DNA from: Candidatus Eiseniibacteriota bacterium | GTDB taxonomy: Bacteria > Eisenbacteria > RBG-16-71-46 > CAIMUX01 > WJJG01 | DNA: 16,085 bases | Reading direction: 5' to 3' | Assembly: GCA_016867695.1 (NCBI GenBank) | Contig: VGIY01000024.1 | Location: forward strand, 1-16,085 | Part shown: piece by piece, positions 1 through 8,327 of the stretch | Numbering within the stretch: position 1 is the stretch's first letter | How the letters are laid out: each line of letters starts with the position of its first letter | Notes under the pieces: generated by a model | What the model was told of the DNA's origin: nothing | Seen by the model: only the letters and a program-made list of their open reading frames with translations | The model's database searches: none | Translations under genes and position numbers: made by a program

Positions 1-917
1 TCGCTCAGGCTCGGATCCAGCACCGCGCCGATGATCACGTTGGCGTCCGGGCCGGCGGCGTCCAGGATCAGCGTCGCCGCCTCGTCCACCTCGGCCAGCG
101 TCAGGTCCTCGCCGCCGGTGAAGTTGACCAGGATCCCCTGCGCCCCGGCGATCGAGATGTCCTCGAGCAGCGGGCTGCAGATGGCCATGTCGGCCGCCTG
201 GCGCGCGCGGTCGGGGCCGCGCCCGAACCCCATGCCCATCAGCGCGTTGCCCATGCCCGCCATGATGCTGCGCACGTCGGCGAAGTCGACATTGATCAGT
301 CCGCGCACGGTGATGATCTCGGAGATGCCCTTGGTCGCGTGCGTCAGCACGTCGTCGGCCACGCGCAGGGCGTCGTTGAGCGGGGTCGCCTTGTCGACCA
401 CGTGCAGCAGCCGCTGGTTGGGGATGACGATCAGCGTGTCGACCGCCTGGCGCAGCTCCTCGATACCCGCCTCCGCCTGGCGCATGCGCAGGCGCCCCTC
501 GAAGCCGAACGGCTTGGTGACGATGCCGACGGTCAGCGCGCCGAGCTCGCGCGCCGCCTGGGCGACGATCGGGCTCGCCCCGGTGCCCGTCCCGCCCCCC
601 ATGCCCGCGGCGATGAAGACCATGTCGGCGCCGCGCAGGCACTCGCGCAGCCGCTCGAGGTCCTCCTCCGCCGCCGCGCGGCCGAGGTCGGGGTTCCCCC
701 CCGACCCGAGGCCGTGGGTGACCGCCTCGCCGATCGGAACGCGGTTCGCGCACAGCGAGCCCTCGAGGGCCTGGACGTCGGTGTTGGCGACGAGGAACTC
801 GACGCCGCGGATCTCGCTGGCCAGCATCCGGTTGACCGCGTTGCCCCCCCCGCCGCCCAGGCCGATGACCTTCAGGACCGCCGGAGACCGCCTCGTCTCG
901 CTGACGTCGATCAGCAT
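1..917 (-). CDS. ftsZ: Cell division protein FtsZ, C-terminus cut by window edge
   Basis: Tubulin-like GTPase that polymerises into the cytoplasmic Z-ring and recruits the divisome. The 305 visible residues begin MLIDVSETRR and cover the GTPase domain and most of the following domain. The N-terminal glycine loop GGGGGNAVNR is at about 21-30, the tubulin signature GMGGGTGTG at 105-113, and the T7 synergy loop NVDFADV at 209-215 carries the two acidic residues D211 and D214 that complete the active site of the next subunit. The frame stays open to base 1, where it reads GAVLDPSLS, so the rest of the core and the C-terminal peptide that binds FtsA lie outside the window. The ATG at 917 is chosen because AAAGGAG sits 5 nt upstream and because the short N-terminal arm before the Rossmann strand is normal for FtsZ. 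It is the last visible gene of the operon, 51 nt after ftsA. Identification is secure. Confidence 0.97.
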   Translation of the reverse strand, partial: MLIDVSETRRSPAVLKVIGLGGGGGNAVNRMLASEIRGVEFLVANTDVQALEGSLCANRVPIGEAVTHGLGSGGNPDLGRAAAEEDLERLRECLRGADMVFIAAGMGGGTGTGASPIVAQAARELGALTVGIVTKPFGFEGRLRMRQAEAGIEELRQAVDTLIVIPNQRLLHVVDKATPLNDALRVADDVLTHATKGISEIITVRGLINVDFADVRSIMAGMGNALMGMGFGRGPDRARQAADMAICSPLLEDISIAGAQGILVNFTGGEDLTLAEVDEAATLILDAAGPDANVIIGAVLDPSLS

Positions 918-933
918 CCCTGCTCCTTTCCGC

Positions 934-949
934 GACGGCCTCCGCCGTC
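934..949 (-). promoter_or_regulatory. Small stem-loop in the ftsA-ftsZ gap, next to the ftsZ ribosome binding site
   Basis: A perfect 6-bp stem (GACGGC/GCCGTC) with a 4-nt loop lies in the 51-nt ftsA-ftsZ gap, four bases upstream of the AAAGGAG (923-929) that serves the ftsZ ATG. This is the longest gap inside the operon. No T-run follows, so it is not an intrinsic terminator. It could modulate ftsZ translation or mark an RNA processing site, but a stem this short can arise by chance in DNA of this GC content. Confidence 0.25.
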
Positions 950-968
950 TCCACCCGGCGCAACGAGC

Positions 969-2201
969 CTAGCCCAGGAAGGGCACCCGCGCGCGCAGCC
1001 ACTCCCGCAATCGCGAACCCTGCGGCACCCCCGCCGTCTCGCCAGCGAAGCGCCGGCGCCGCGGCGCCGCGGCCATGGCCAGCCCGAGGGCCGTGGCGTA
1101 CCGCGGATCGTGCGCCGCTTGCGCTAGCCCGCTCACGCCCCGCGGCAATCCGGCGCGCGCCGGCATCTCGAAAACGCGCTCGGCCGCCTCGACCATGCCG
1201 CGCAGCCCCGCCGTCCCGCCGGTGACGACGATGCCGGCGGCGAGGAAGTCGTGCCCCTGCAGCCGCCCGACCTCGGTGCGCGCCTGGGTGAGGATCTCTT
1301 CGACCCGCGGCTCGATGATCGCGGCGAGCACATTCAGGCGAATCGCGCGCGGGGCGCGCCCCCCGACGCCGGGGATCTCCAACGCCGCGTCGCGCTCGAC
1401 GAGCGACGACAGCGCGCAGCCATACTCGATCTTGATCCGCTCGGCCGCTTCCAGCGGCGTGCGCAGGCCGATGGCGATGTCGTTGGTGATCTGCGCCCCG
1501 CCCATGCTGATCACCGCCGTGTGGTGCACGCTGCCGTCGAAGTAGACGGCCAGATCGGTCGTCCCCGCGCCGACGTCGAGGAGGATCACGCCCAGACGCC
1601 GCTCATCCTCCTCGAGGACGGCCCAGGCGCTGGCCAGCGGCACGGCGATGACCTGCGCGGCGCGGTAGCCGGCCTTCTCGATGCTGCGCTCGAGATTGCG
1701 CACCGCGGTGGCCGAGGCGGTGATGATGTGCACCTCCGCCTCGAGCCGCACGCCAGCCATGCCGACCGGGTCCTTGATGCCCGACTGGTCGTCGACCAGG
1801 AACTCCTGCGGGATCACATGCAGGACCGCGCGCGACGAGGGGATCGCCAGTGCGCGCGCCGCCTCCACCACGCGCCGCAGATCGTCGGGGGTCACTTCGT
1901 TGTCGCGGCCCGAGACGGCGATCACGCCGCGGCTGTTGATCGACCGCAGGTGATCCCCGGCGATGCCGACGGTCACGTCGCGCACGGAGAGGTCGGCCAT
2001 CTTCTCCGCCCGCGCCAGCGCCGTGCGGACCGCCTCGGCGGTCGCCTCGAGATGGACGAGATTCCCCTGGCGCAGTCCGGAGGATGGGCTCTCGCCGATG
2101 CCGAGGACGCGCAACTCGCCATGCTCGGTCACCTCGGCGATCAGCGCGACGACCTTGGTCGAACCGACGTCGAGGCCTGTGGCGATCTGCGCTGACGGCA
2201 T
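969..2201 (-). CDS. ftsA: Cell division protein FtsA
   Basis: Actin/Hsp70-fold ATPase that anchors FtsZ filaments to the inner membrane and links the Z-ring to the periplasmic divisome. The 410-residue product is of normal length. Phosphate-1 loop GLDVGSTK is at 9-16 and phosphate-2 loop LLDVGAGTTDLAVY at 207-220. The adenosine motif GIVVTGGTAGL is at about 323-333. The FtsA-specific 1C subdomain lies between about residues 85 and 165. The last 15 residues (SRLREWLRARVPFLG) form a basic amphipathic helix, as expected for the membrane-targeting sequence, after a variable linker at about 380-395. The ATG at 2201 is preceded by AAGGAGG about 9 nt upstream, the strongest ribosome binding site in the cluster. 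It begins 18 nt after ftsQ and ends 51 nt before ftsZ, the classical ftsQ-ftsA-ftsZ order. Confidence 0.97.
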   Translation of the reverse strand: MPSAQIATGLDVGSTKVVALIAEVTEHGELRVLGIGESPSSGLRQGNLVHLEATAEAVRTALARAEKMADLSVRDVTVGIAGDHLRSINSRGVIAVSGRDNEVTPDDLRRVVEAARALAIPSSRAVLHVIPQEFLVDDQSGIKDPVGMAGVRLEAEVHIITASATAVRNLERSIEKAGYRAAQVIAVPLASAWAVLEEDERRLGVILLDVGAGTTDLAVYFDGSVHHTAVISMGGAQITNDIAIGLRTPLEAAERIKIEYGCALSSLVERDAALEIPGVGGRAPRAIRLNVLAAIIEPRVEEILTQARTEVGRLQGHDFLAAGIVVTGGTAGLRGMVEAAERVFEMPARAGLPRGVSGLAQAAHDPRYATALGLAMAAAPRRRRFAGETAGVPQGSRLREWLRARVPFLG

Positions 2202-2219
2202 CGCTGCGGCCTCCTTCGT

Positions 2220-3113
2220 TCAGCCCCTCTGGCTCTCCGCCGGCGCGCCCGCGGCGCTGGCCGGTCGCGGCCCGGCGGGTGCCGCTCCGGGCGGCGGCAC
2301 GACGCCGCGCGCCTGCCGGGGCGGCCTCTCCGACTCCGGAAGACTCACAATGATCCGATCTTTGAAGCGCAAGTCAATGACGGCGTCTCGCTCGTCCCGC
2401 TCGCGCAGGTCGGCCAGGACCGCCGACCAGGCCTGCAGCCGCGCCGCCGACAGCGCTCCCCGTCCCCGGGTCACGGTCGGCTGGTCGCTCCAGAACAGCT
2501 CGTAGCCGCCGTCGGGATGGAGGCGCGCCTCGGAGAGGTCGGCCCACAGCGACGGATGACCGCCCCGCAGTCGGGCCAGCAGGCCGAGCAGATCGGGGGC
2601 GCCGGGCAGATCGAGCAGCGCGCCCGCGGTGCAGAGCGCCGCCTGGGCGCCGGGGGCCCAGGTCAGGAGGGGCAGGTCGGCCAGCGCCTCGCCTCGCGGG
2701 GCCAGCAGGATGCCATCCTCGGCCGCCTCCAGCACCCGGCCCTCCGGGCCGGCGATCATGCAGACGGGGTTGCGCTCGACGACCTCCAGGGCGGGCCGCT
2801 CGAACCACCCCTCCCGCCACCTCGCCTCGACGACGCGCGGCAGAGCCAGGCGCAGCCGACGGCATGCCGAGTCGGGATCGACGGCGCCGATGGGCGTGCC
2901 CGGCGGCACGCCGAGAGCGCGGCGCACCTCCTGGACATCCAAGTGGCCGGGGCCGGCGATGCGGATCTCGAGCGTCTCGATCGGCGCTCCGGCGTGGAGG
3001 CGGCGGGGGAGGGCGGCGGCCGCGACGGCGGCGCCGACGGCGGCCAGAAGCAGCAGCGCCGCCGCCCAGCGCGCACCCCGACCGCCTCGAGACCTCTCAT
3101 CCCGGGCACTCAT
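2220..3113 (-). CDS. ftsQ: Cell division protein FtsQ/DivIB (POTRA domain)
   Basis: Bitopic divisome protein that, in characterised systems, forms a complex with FtsL and FtsB and transmits activation to FtsWI. The 297-residue product has a short basic cytoplasmic N-terminus (1-15) and one Ala/Leu-rich membrane segment at about 15-35. A POTRA domain follows at about 44-115, starting IETLEIRIAGPGHLDVQEV and ending VVERNPVC. The C-terminal FtsQ domain reaches DLRFKDRIIVSLPE at about 247-260. The last 35 residues are Pro/Ala/Gly-rich and probably disordered. The ATG at 3113 overlaps the murC stop as ATGA; the same frame stays open far upstream inside murC, but those residues are only a shadow of murC. 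Sequence identity to named FtsQ proteins is expected to be low, so the call rests on topology, POTRA pattern and position before ftsA. Confidence 0.92.
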   Translation of the reverse strand: MSARDERSRGGRGARWAAALLLLAAVGAAVAAAALPRRLHAGAPIETLEIRIAGPGHLDVQEVRRALGVPPGTPIGAVDPDSACRRLRLALPRVVEARWREGWFERPALEVVERNPVCMIAGPEGRVLEAAEDGILLAPRGEALADLPLLTWAPGAQAALCTAGALLDLPGAPDLLGLLARLRGGHPSLWADLSEARLHPDGGYELFWSDQPTVTRGRGALSAARLQAWSAVLADLRERDERDAVIDLRFKDRIIVSLPESERPPRQARGVVPPPGAAPAGPRPASAAGAPAESQRG

Positions 3114-4537
3114 CCCCGCAGGCCCTCGCCGGTCCTCGCCGCCGCGCTCGCGCCCTGGCGGCGGCGAATCTCGGCCAGGATCGCGTCGCCCCACTGCCAG
3201 ACCGAACCCGCTCCGAGCGTGATCAGGACATCCCCGGGCCGCAGCCAATCCGGCAGCAGCGCGGTCGCGTCGCCGGCGCCCGCCGCGTAGCGCACCGCGA
3301 CGCCGCTCTCCCGTTCGATCGGCCCGGCGAGCGCCTCCGCGCTGACCCCCGGAATCGGCCTCTCCCCGGCCGGGTAGATCTCGGTCAGCGCCAGCAGGTC
3401 GGCGTCCCGGAAGGCGCGGGCGAACTCCTCCCCGAGCGCCGCCGTGCGCGTGTAGCGATGGGGCTGGAAGAGCACGACCAGGCGCCGGTCCCCGAAGACC
3501 TCGCGGGCCGCGCCCAGGACGGCGGCGATCTCGGTCGGGTGATGGGCGTAGTCGTCGATGTGGGTGACGCCCCCCTCCTCCCCGCGCATCTCGAAGCGCC
3601 GCCCCACGCCCTCGAAGGTGGCCAGGTCGCGGCGCAGCCGATCGGCCGGGATGCCCAGGAACAGACCCACGGACAGGGCGGCCAGGGCGTTCTGGACATT
3701 GTGGCGCCCCGGCACCGGGACGCTGAACTCGCCCAGGTCCCGCCCCTCGGCGAGGACCCGGAAGCGGGAGCCTCGCGCCTGCGGCACGATCCCCTCGGCG
3801 CGCACGCGGCAGTCCACCCCCGCTCCGTAGGTCAGGATCGGCCGGTTCACATCGGGCAGCAGCCCGAGCAGCTGCGGATCGTCGCCGCAGACGATCGCCG
3901 CCCCGTAGAAGGGGACGCCGCGCATGAAGCGCAGGAAGGCCTGGCGGATCGCCTCCAGATCGCCGTAGTGGTCGAGGTGCTCCCGGTCGACATTGGTCAC
4001 CACGGCGAGCGTGGGGAGGATCTCGAGGAAGGAGCCGTCGCTCTCGTCGGCCTCGGCGACGAAGATGTCGCCCGTGCCGAGTCTCGCGTTCGAGCCGAGC
4101 GAGCGCACCCGCCCCCCGACGACGACGGTCGGGTCGAGCCCGGCGCCCGCCAGCAGGTGGCCGATGAGCGAGGTGGTCGTCGTCTTGCCGTGCGCCCCGG
4201 AGACGGCGATCCCGTACTTGAGACGCATGATCTCGGCCAGCATCTGGCCCCGCTTGAGGATCGGGATCCCGAGCCGCCGCGCCTCGCGGTACTCGGGATT
4301 GTCCTCGCGGATCGCCGAGGAGACGACGATCAGGTCGCGCCCGCGCACATGCTCGGCCGCGTGCCCGGCGAAGACCCGCGCGCCGAGCCGCTCGAGCCGC
4401 TCCACGGCGTCGGTCGTCACGGTCAGGTCGGAGCCGCTGACCTCGTAGCGCAGCGTCAGGAGGATCTCGGCCAGGCCGCACATGCCCGTCCCGCCGATGC
4501 CGACGAAGTGCGTCCGGCGTACCGTTCCCTGGATCAT
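3110..4537 (-). CDS. murC: UDP-N-acetylmuramate--L-alanine ligase MurC
   Basis: Cytoplasmic ATP-dependent ligase that adds L-Ala to UDP-MurNAc, the first amino acid of the stem peptide. The 475-residue product has the three Mur ligase domains. An N-terminal Rossmann-like UDP-binding domain carries FVGIGGTGMCGLAEIL at about 11-26. The central ATPase has P-loop SGAHGKTTTT at 113-122, the acidic motif EADESDGSF at 162-170 and TNVDREHLDHYG at 181-192. The C-terminal domain has GRHNVQNALAAL, the DDYAHHPTE motif diagnostic of MurC, and FQPHRYTRT. The ATG at 4537 overlaps the murG stop (ATGA); no good Shine-Dalgarno is visible, so translation is probably coupled to murG. It overlaps ftsQ in the same manner. 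murB and ddl, which often follow murC, are missing here. Confidence 0.97.
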   Translation of the reverse strand: MIQGTVRRTHFVGIGGTGMCGLAEILLTLRYEVSGSDLTVTTDAVERLERLGARVFAGHAAEHVRGRDLIVVSSAIREDNPEYREARRLGIPILKRGQMLAEIMRLKYGIAVSGAHGKTTTTSLIGHLLAGAGLDPTVVVGGRVRSLGSNARLGTGDIFVAEADESDGSFLEILPTLAVVTNVDREHLDHYGDLEAIRQAFLRFMRGVPFYGAAIVCGDDPQLLGLLPDVNRPILTYGAGVDCRVRAEGIVPQARGSRFRVLAEGRDLGEFSVPVPGRHNVQNALAALSVGLFLGIPADRLRRDLATFEGVGRRFEMRGEEGGVTHIDDYAHHPTEIAAVLGAAREVFGDRRLVVLFQPHRYTRTAALGEEFARAFRDADLLALTEIYPAGERPIPGVSAEALAGPIERESGVAVRYAAGAGDATALLPDWLRPGDVLITLGAGSVWQWGDAILAEIRRRQGASAAARTGEGLRG

Positions 4538-5751
4538 CGGTGGTTCTTCGCGGCGCCCGGGGATCGCCTCGGCCGACCCCGCGCCTCCCCTTCGGCCGGC
4601 GCCGGGCGACCCTCCCGGCCCGAGCTGCCCCTCTCGCCCGCCGGCTCCTGGGCCGCGCTCCCCGGCACGGCGCGCAGGAGCGCTGCGGCGATCTTCTCCG
4701 CGGCGCTCGGGCGCGCGAGCCGCAGCGCGTGATGCGACATTTCGCGCAGTTTTCGGGGCGTGTCAATCAACTTCGCGATCTGGGCCGCCAGCGTCTCGCC
4801 GTCGAGCGCGCGATCCAGGATCATCACCGCCGCGCCCGCCTCGACCAGCCAGCGCGCGTTGCTCTCCTGGTGGTTGTGCGTGGCGTAGGGGAAGGGAATC
4901 AGGATCGCGGCCTTGCCGCGGGCGGTGATCTCGGCCAGCGTCATCGCCCCGGCCCGGGCGACGACGAGATCGGCCACGCTGTAGGCGTCCCCCATCTCGT
5001 CGATGAAGGCGCGTACGGCGACCGGCAGATCGACGCCGCGCAGCTGCTGCTGCGCCCAGCGCTGATCGCGGGGCCCCGTCTGCAACAGGAACTGCAGGTC
5101 GCGCCTCCCGGCGAGCCGCTCGATGGCCCCCACGGCGGCGCGGTTGATCGAGCGCGCCCCCTGGCTGCCGCCGAGGACCAGCACCGTCCGGCGACCCCGC
5201 TCCAGGCGGAAGAGCTGCTCGCCGCGGGCCGCCTCGCCCTGGAGGACCGTGCGGCGGATCGGATTGCCGCTCAGCCGGAGATGATCGCGCCGCGGGAAGT
5301 GGACGCGCGCCGCGGGCGTGTTCAGGTGCACCTCGCGGGCGATGCGCGAGAGCAGCCGGTTGGTCAGCCCGGGGATGCTGTTCTGCTCGTGCAGCACGAG
5401 CGGGCGCCGGAGCAGCCAGCCGGCCACGGCCACCGCGCCGGAGACGTAGCCGCCCGTGGCGAAGAGGACGTCGGGCTGGAAGCGGCGCATGATCGACAGC
5501 GAGGCGAGAATCCCCCGCAGCGTGGTCCAGAGGATCGCCGGCCGGCTCAGCCAGCGGCTGCCCAGGAGGCCGCGGGCGGGGATGGCCCGAAAGGGGATCC
5601 CCGCCTGGACGGCGGCGCGCGCCTCGAAGCCGCCCGCGCCGCCGATGAAGAGCAGTTCCACCTCCGGCTCGGCTCGACGCAGGGCGTCGGCGACGGCGAC
5701 GGCCGGAAAGACGTGCCCGCCGGTGCCGCCTCCCGTGATCAGGATCCTCAC
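4534..5751 (-). CDS. murG: UDP-GlcNAc:lipid I N-acetylglucosaminyltransferase MurG
   Basis: Peripheral inner-membrane GT-B glycosyltransferase (family GT28) that converts lipid I to lipid II. The glycine-rich loop GGGTGGHVFPA is at 7-17. The acceptor-domain motif FATGGYVSGAVAVAGW and the HEQNSIPGLTNRLLS segment lie near residues 95-135. The second glycine loop VLGGSQGARSIN opens the donor domain, and the UDP-GlcNAc-binding stretch ARAGAMTLAEI is followed by PFPYATHNHQ, with the conserved Glu and Gln. The product is 405 residues, longer than the usual 355-365. The excess is a charged, Pro/Gly/Arg-rich tail of about 40 residues (366-405). The start is GTG at 5751, overlapping the ftsW stop as GTGA, with AAGGAG 6 nt upstream. 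The next GTG/ATG would delete the essential glycine loop, so this start is firm. Confidence 0.97.
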   Translation of the reverse strand: MRILITGGGTGGHVFPAVAVADALRRAEPEVELLFIGGAGGFEARAAVQAGIPFRAIPARGLLGSRWLSRPAILWTTLRGILASLSIMRRFQPDVLFATGGYVSGAVAVAGWLLRRPLVLHEQNSIPGLTNRLLSRIAREVHLNTPAARVHFPRRDHLRLSGNPIRRTVLQGEAARGEQLFRLERGRRTVLVLGGSQGARSINRAAVGAIERLAGRRDLQFLLQTGPRDQRWAQQQLRGVDLPVAVRAFIDEMGDAYSVADLVVARAGAMTLAEITARGKAAILIPFPYATHNHQESNARWLVEAGAAVMILDRALDGETLAAQIAKLIDTPRKLREMSHHALRLARPSAAEKIAAALLRAVPGSAAQEPAGERGSSGREGRPAPAEGEARGRPRRSPGAAKNHR

Positions 5752-6932
5752 GAACGACTCCTTCCCAGGGTCGGCTCATCCATCAGCAGCCGTCCCATGT
5801 AGCTCGGCCGGCGCACGCCAGGGGAGCGGCGCGACACGGCTAGCACGATGCCGATCGCCGTCAGGCTGGCCAGCAGCGCGCTGCCGCCGAAGGACATCAA
5901 CGGGTAGGGCACTCCGGTCGTCGGGGCCCAGCCGACGCAGACGGCGGTGTGCAGCAGGAACGCGAGGAGGAACTGCAGCCCCACGCCGTAGGCGACGAGC
6001 TCGCCGAAGACGACGCCGGAGCGGCGGCCGATGACGAAGATGCGCAGGATGATGAGCGCGGTCAGGCTCGAGAGCAGCAGCAGGCCGAGCAGGCCGAGTT
6101 CCTCGCCGACGATGCTGAGGATGAAGTCGGTGTGCGGGTCGGGCAGGAAGAAGTGCTTCTGCATCCCCCGGCCCAGCCCCATCCCGGTCAGGCCGCCAGA
6201 GCCGATGCCGAGGATCGACTGGTGGACCTGGTAGGTCGGGTCGCCGCGCAGTCCCTCGAGGAAGATGTCGATGCGCGTCCCCTGGTAGCCGCGCTTGACC
6301 AGGAAGGCCAGCAGGGCCGCTCCCCCCCCGGCCAGGCCCAGCTTCCAGGGCCGCCCGCCGGCCAGGAAGAGGAGCAGGAGGCCGCTCAGGGCGGTCAGGG
6401 CCGCCATGCTGAGGTGAGGCTGCACGGCGATCAGCCCGGCGGTGGCGAAGACGATCCCGAGCGGCAGGGCGAGGCCGCGCCAGGTGCGCAGCTCGCCGCG
6501 CCGGGTGGCCACCGCGGCGGCCAGGCAGACGATCATGGCCACGCGGGCGAACTCGGCCGGTTGGACCAGCACGCCGCCGATCGAGAGCCAACGGCGGGTC
6601 CCGCGCACCTCGACGCCGGGGCCCTGCGGAATGAGAAGCAGCAACAGGGCGGCCAGCCCCAGGCCCCAGAAGATCCAGGGGACGCGCCGGGCGTAGTGCT
6701 GCGCGTCGATCCGGCTGAGGCCGAGCATCAGGGCGACGCCGAGGATGCCCTTGGCGAGTTGGTTCTCGAGGTAGAAGAGGTCGTTGCCCCCGTGGGAGAC
6801 GATGCCCATCGCGCTGCTGCTCGAGTAGACCATCAGCAGGCCCCACAGCGCGAGCAGCAGCACGGCGGCCAGCAGCCAGCGGTCCATCGGCCCCGCCGCC
6901 GCGCCCATCCCCGCCCAGCGGAAAAGGCCCAT
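5748..6932 (-). CDS. ftsW: Septal peptidoglycan glycosyltransferase FtsW (SEDS family)
   Basis: Polytopic inner-membrane SEDS protein that polymerises lipid II at the septum in complex with the cognate class B PBP, here FtsI. The 394-residue product shows about ten hydrophobic segments, beginning RWLLAAVLLLALWGLLMVYSSSS. Family motifs seen are GTRRWLSIG (111-119), QPAEFARV (124-131), the large extracellular loop, HTDFILSIVGEELGLLG (267-283), where D269 corresponds to the catalytic Asp known from SEDS proteins, and the C-terminal GVPYPLMSFGGSAL. The usual QPDxGT motif reads QPHLSM (171-176). FtsW rather than RodA is preferred because of its place between murD and murG. The ATG at 6932 has GGGAGG 6 nt upstream and begins one base after the murD stop. 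Confidence 0.96.
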   Translation of the reverse strand: MGLFRWAGMGAAAGPMDRWLLAAVLLLALWGLLMVYSSSSAMGIVSHGGNDLFYLENQLAKGILGVALMLGLSRIDAQHYARRVPWIFWGLGLAALLLLLIPQGPGVEVRGTRRWLSIGGVLVQPAEFARVAMIVCLAAAVATRRGELRTWRGLALPLGIVFATAGLIAVQPHLSMAALTALSGLLLLFLAGGRPWKLGLAGGGAALLAFLVKRGYQGTRIDIFLEGLRGDPTYQVHQSILGIGSGGLTGMGLGRGMQKHFFLPDPHTDFILSIVGEELGLLGLLLLSSLTALIILRIFVIGRRSGVVFGELVAYGVGLQFLLAFLLHTAVCVGWAPTTGVPYPLMSFGGSALLASLTAIGIVLAVSRRSPGVRRPSYMGRLLMDEPTLGRSRS

Positions 6933-6933
6933 C

Positions 6934-8316
6934 CTAGACCTCCCTGCGGTCCTCGCCTGCCCGGGCGAGAACCAGCTCCCGGAATCGATCGCCGCGCTCC
7001 TCGTAGTTGCGGAACATGTCGAAGCTCGCGCAGCCCGGGCTGAGCAGGACGACCTCCCCGGGCCGTGCCCTTCTGGCGGCGCGCGCCACGGCGTCGGCCA
7101 GATCGGCCGCCGTCTCGGCGGGCGCTCCCGGCCAGGCCCGGCGGATCCGCTCCGCCGCCTCGCCGATGGCGATCAGGCAGGCCACGCGCTCCGCCACCAG
7201 CGGCCCGAGCGCCTCGAACGGGCTCGCCTTGTCCCGGCCCCCGGCGATCAGGACGATCGGCGCGGAGAAGCTCTCCAGCGCCACTCGCAGCGAGTCGACG
7301 TTGGTCGCCTTCGAGTCGTTGATCCAGCGCACTCCGCCTCTCTCGGCCACGACCTCGAGACGGTGCGCCAGGCCCTCGAAGTCGCGCAGCCCCGCGCGCA
7401 GGGCCTCGGGATCGCCGACCCGGGTACGGGCCAGGGCGAAGGCGGCCATGGCGTTGAGCCGGTTGTGGGGCCCCGGCAGAGCCAGCTCCGCCGCGGGCAG
7501 GAGATCCCGCTCCCTGCCCCGCTCGCGCCAGAGGATCCTGCCCTCGCGGACGAAGACCGCCCCGGGGCCTCCGGGATCCTGCAGGCCGAAGCGCACGAGC
7601 TCGGCGGCCGCTCCCTCCGCCGCCCCGACGCCGGGGCCGAGCGCCAGGAGGTCCGCCTCCTCCAGGTTGCGCGCGATCGCCCACTTGGCCCGCGTGTAGG
7701 CCTCGAGGCTGCCGTGCCGGTCGAGGTGATCGGGCGTGATGTTGAGGATCGCCGCGGCGGCGGGATGGAACCCCGGGCTGTCCTCGAGCTGGAAGCTCGA
7801 GACCTCGACGACGAGGACCTTGCCCGGCGCCTCCTCCATCACCGCCCGGGAGAGGGCATGGCCGATGTTGCCGCAGGCGATCGCCCGGCACCCCGCGCGC
7901 CTCAGGATGTGGGCGGTCCAGGCGGTCGTCGTCGACTTGCCGTTCGTGCCGGTGATCGCCAGCAGGGGGCCCCGCGCGCGCGCGGCGGCGAGCTCGATCT
8001 CGGAGACGACCGCGATCCCGCGGCTCCGCGCCTCGGCCAGGATCGGCGCGTCCCCCGGCACGCCGGGGCTGCGCACGAGCAGGTCGCAGCCCTCCAGCGC
8101 CCGGGAGGGATGCGGGCCGGCGATGAGCTCGGCCCGCTCTCCCGCCAGCTGGCGCCAGCGCGCGGCCAGACCCGGGTCGGGAGCGAGATCGAGCCCGCGC
8201 ACGCGGACCCCCTCGGCCAGCAGCATCTCCGCCGCGGCCGTCCCGGAGCGGCCGAGGCCCAGCACGCAGGCGCGTCGCACCGGCCCGGCGGCCTCCCCGC
8301 GCCCATCCCTGGTCAT
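6934..8316 (-). CDS. murD: UDP-N-acetylmuramoyl-L-alanine--D-glutamate ligase MurD
   Basis: Cytoplasmic Mur ligase that adds D-Glu to UDP-MurNAc-L-Ala. The 460-residue product is of normal length. The N-terminal UDP-binding domain starts RACVLGLGRSGTAAAEML (15-32) and includes VRSPGVP. The ATPase domain has P-loop ITGTNGKSTTT (121-131), EVSSFQLE and NITPDHLDRHGS, followed by YTRAKWAI, whose Lys is the residue normally carbamylated. The C-terminal domain has WINDSKATNVDS, IAGGRDK and the diagnostic LLSPGCASFDMFRNYEERG. The ATG at 8316 follows a run of G residues that can act as a ribosome binding site and lies 11 nt after mraY. A 14-residue extension precedes the first strand. It ends one base before ftsW. 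Confidence 0.97.
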   Translation of the reverse strand: MTRDGRGEAAGPVRRACVLGLGRSGTAAAEMLLAEGVRVRGLDLAPDPGLAARWRQLAGERAELIAGPHPSRALEGCDLLVRSPGVPGDAPILAEARSRGIAVVSEIELAAARARGPLLAITGTNGKSTTTAWTAHILRRAGCRAIACGNIGHALSRAVMEEAPGKVLVVEVSSFQLEDSPGFHPAAAAILNITPDHLDRHGSLEAYTRAKWAIARNLEEADLLALGPGVGAAEGAAAELVRFGLQDPGGPGAVFVREGRILWRERGRERDLLPAAELALPGPHNRLNAMAAFALARTRVGDPEALRAGLRDFEGLAHRLEVVAERGGVRWINDSKATNVDSLRVALESFSAPIVLIAGGRDKASPFEALGPLVAERVACLIAIGEAAERIRRAWPGAPAETAADLADAVARAARRARPGEVVLLSPGCASFDMFRNYEERGDRFRELVLARAGEDRREV

Positions 8317-8327
8317 CGCCCCGCCCC

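Noticed and set aside
31..972. Long plus-strand open frame opposite ftsZ
   Set aside because: It is antisense to a clearly identified ftsZ, rich in Arg/Ser/Pro, with no recognisable motif. It is a GC-rich shadow.
3114..4766. N-terminal extension of the ftsQ frame through murC
   Set aside because: The frame is open but lies out of frame within murC and is Arg/Gly/Pro-rich. FtsQ has a clean ATGA-coupled start at 3113.
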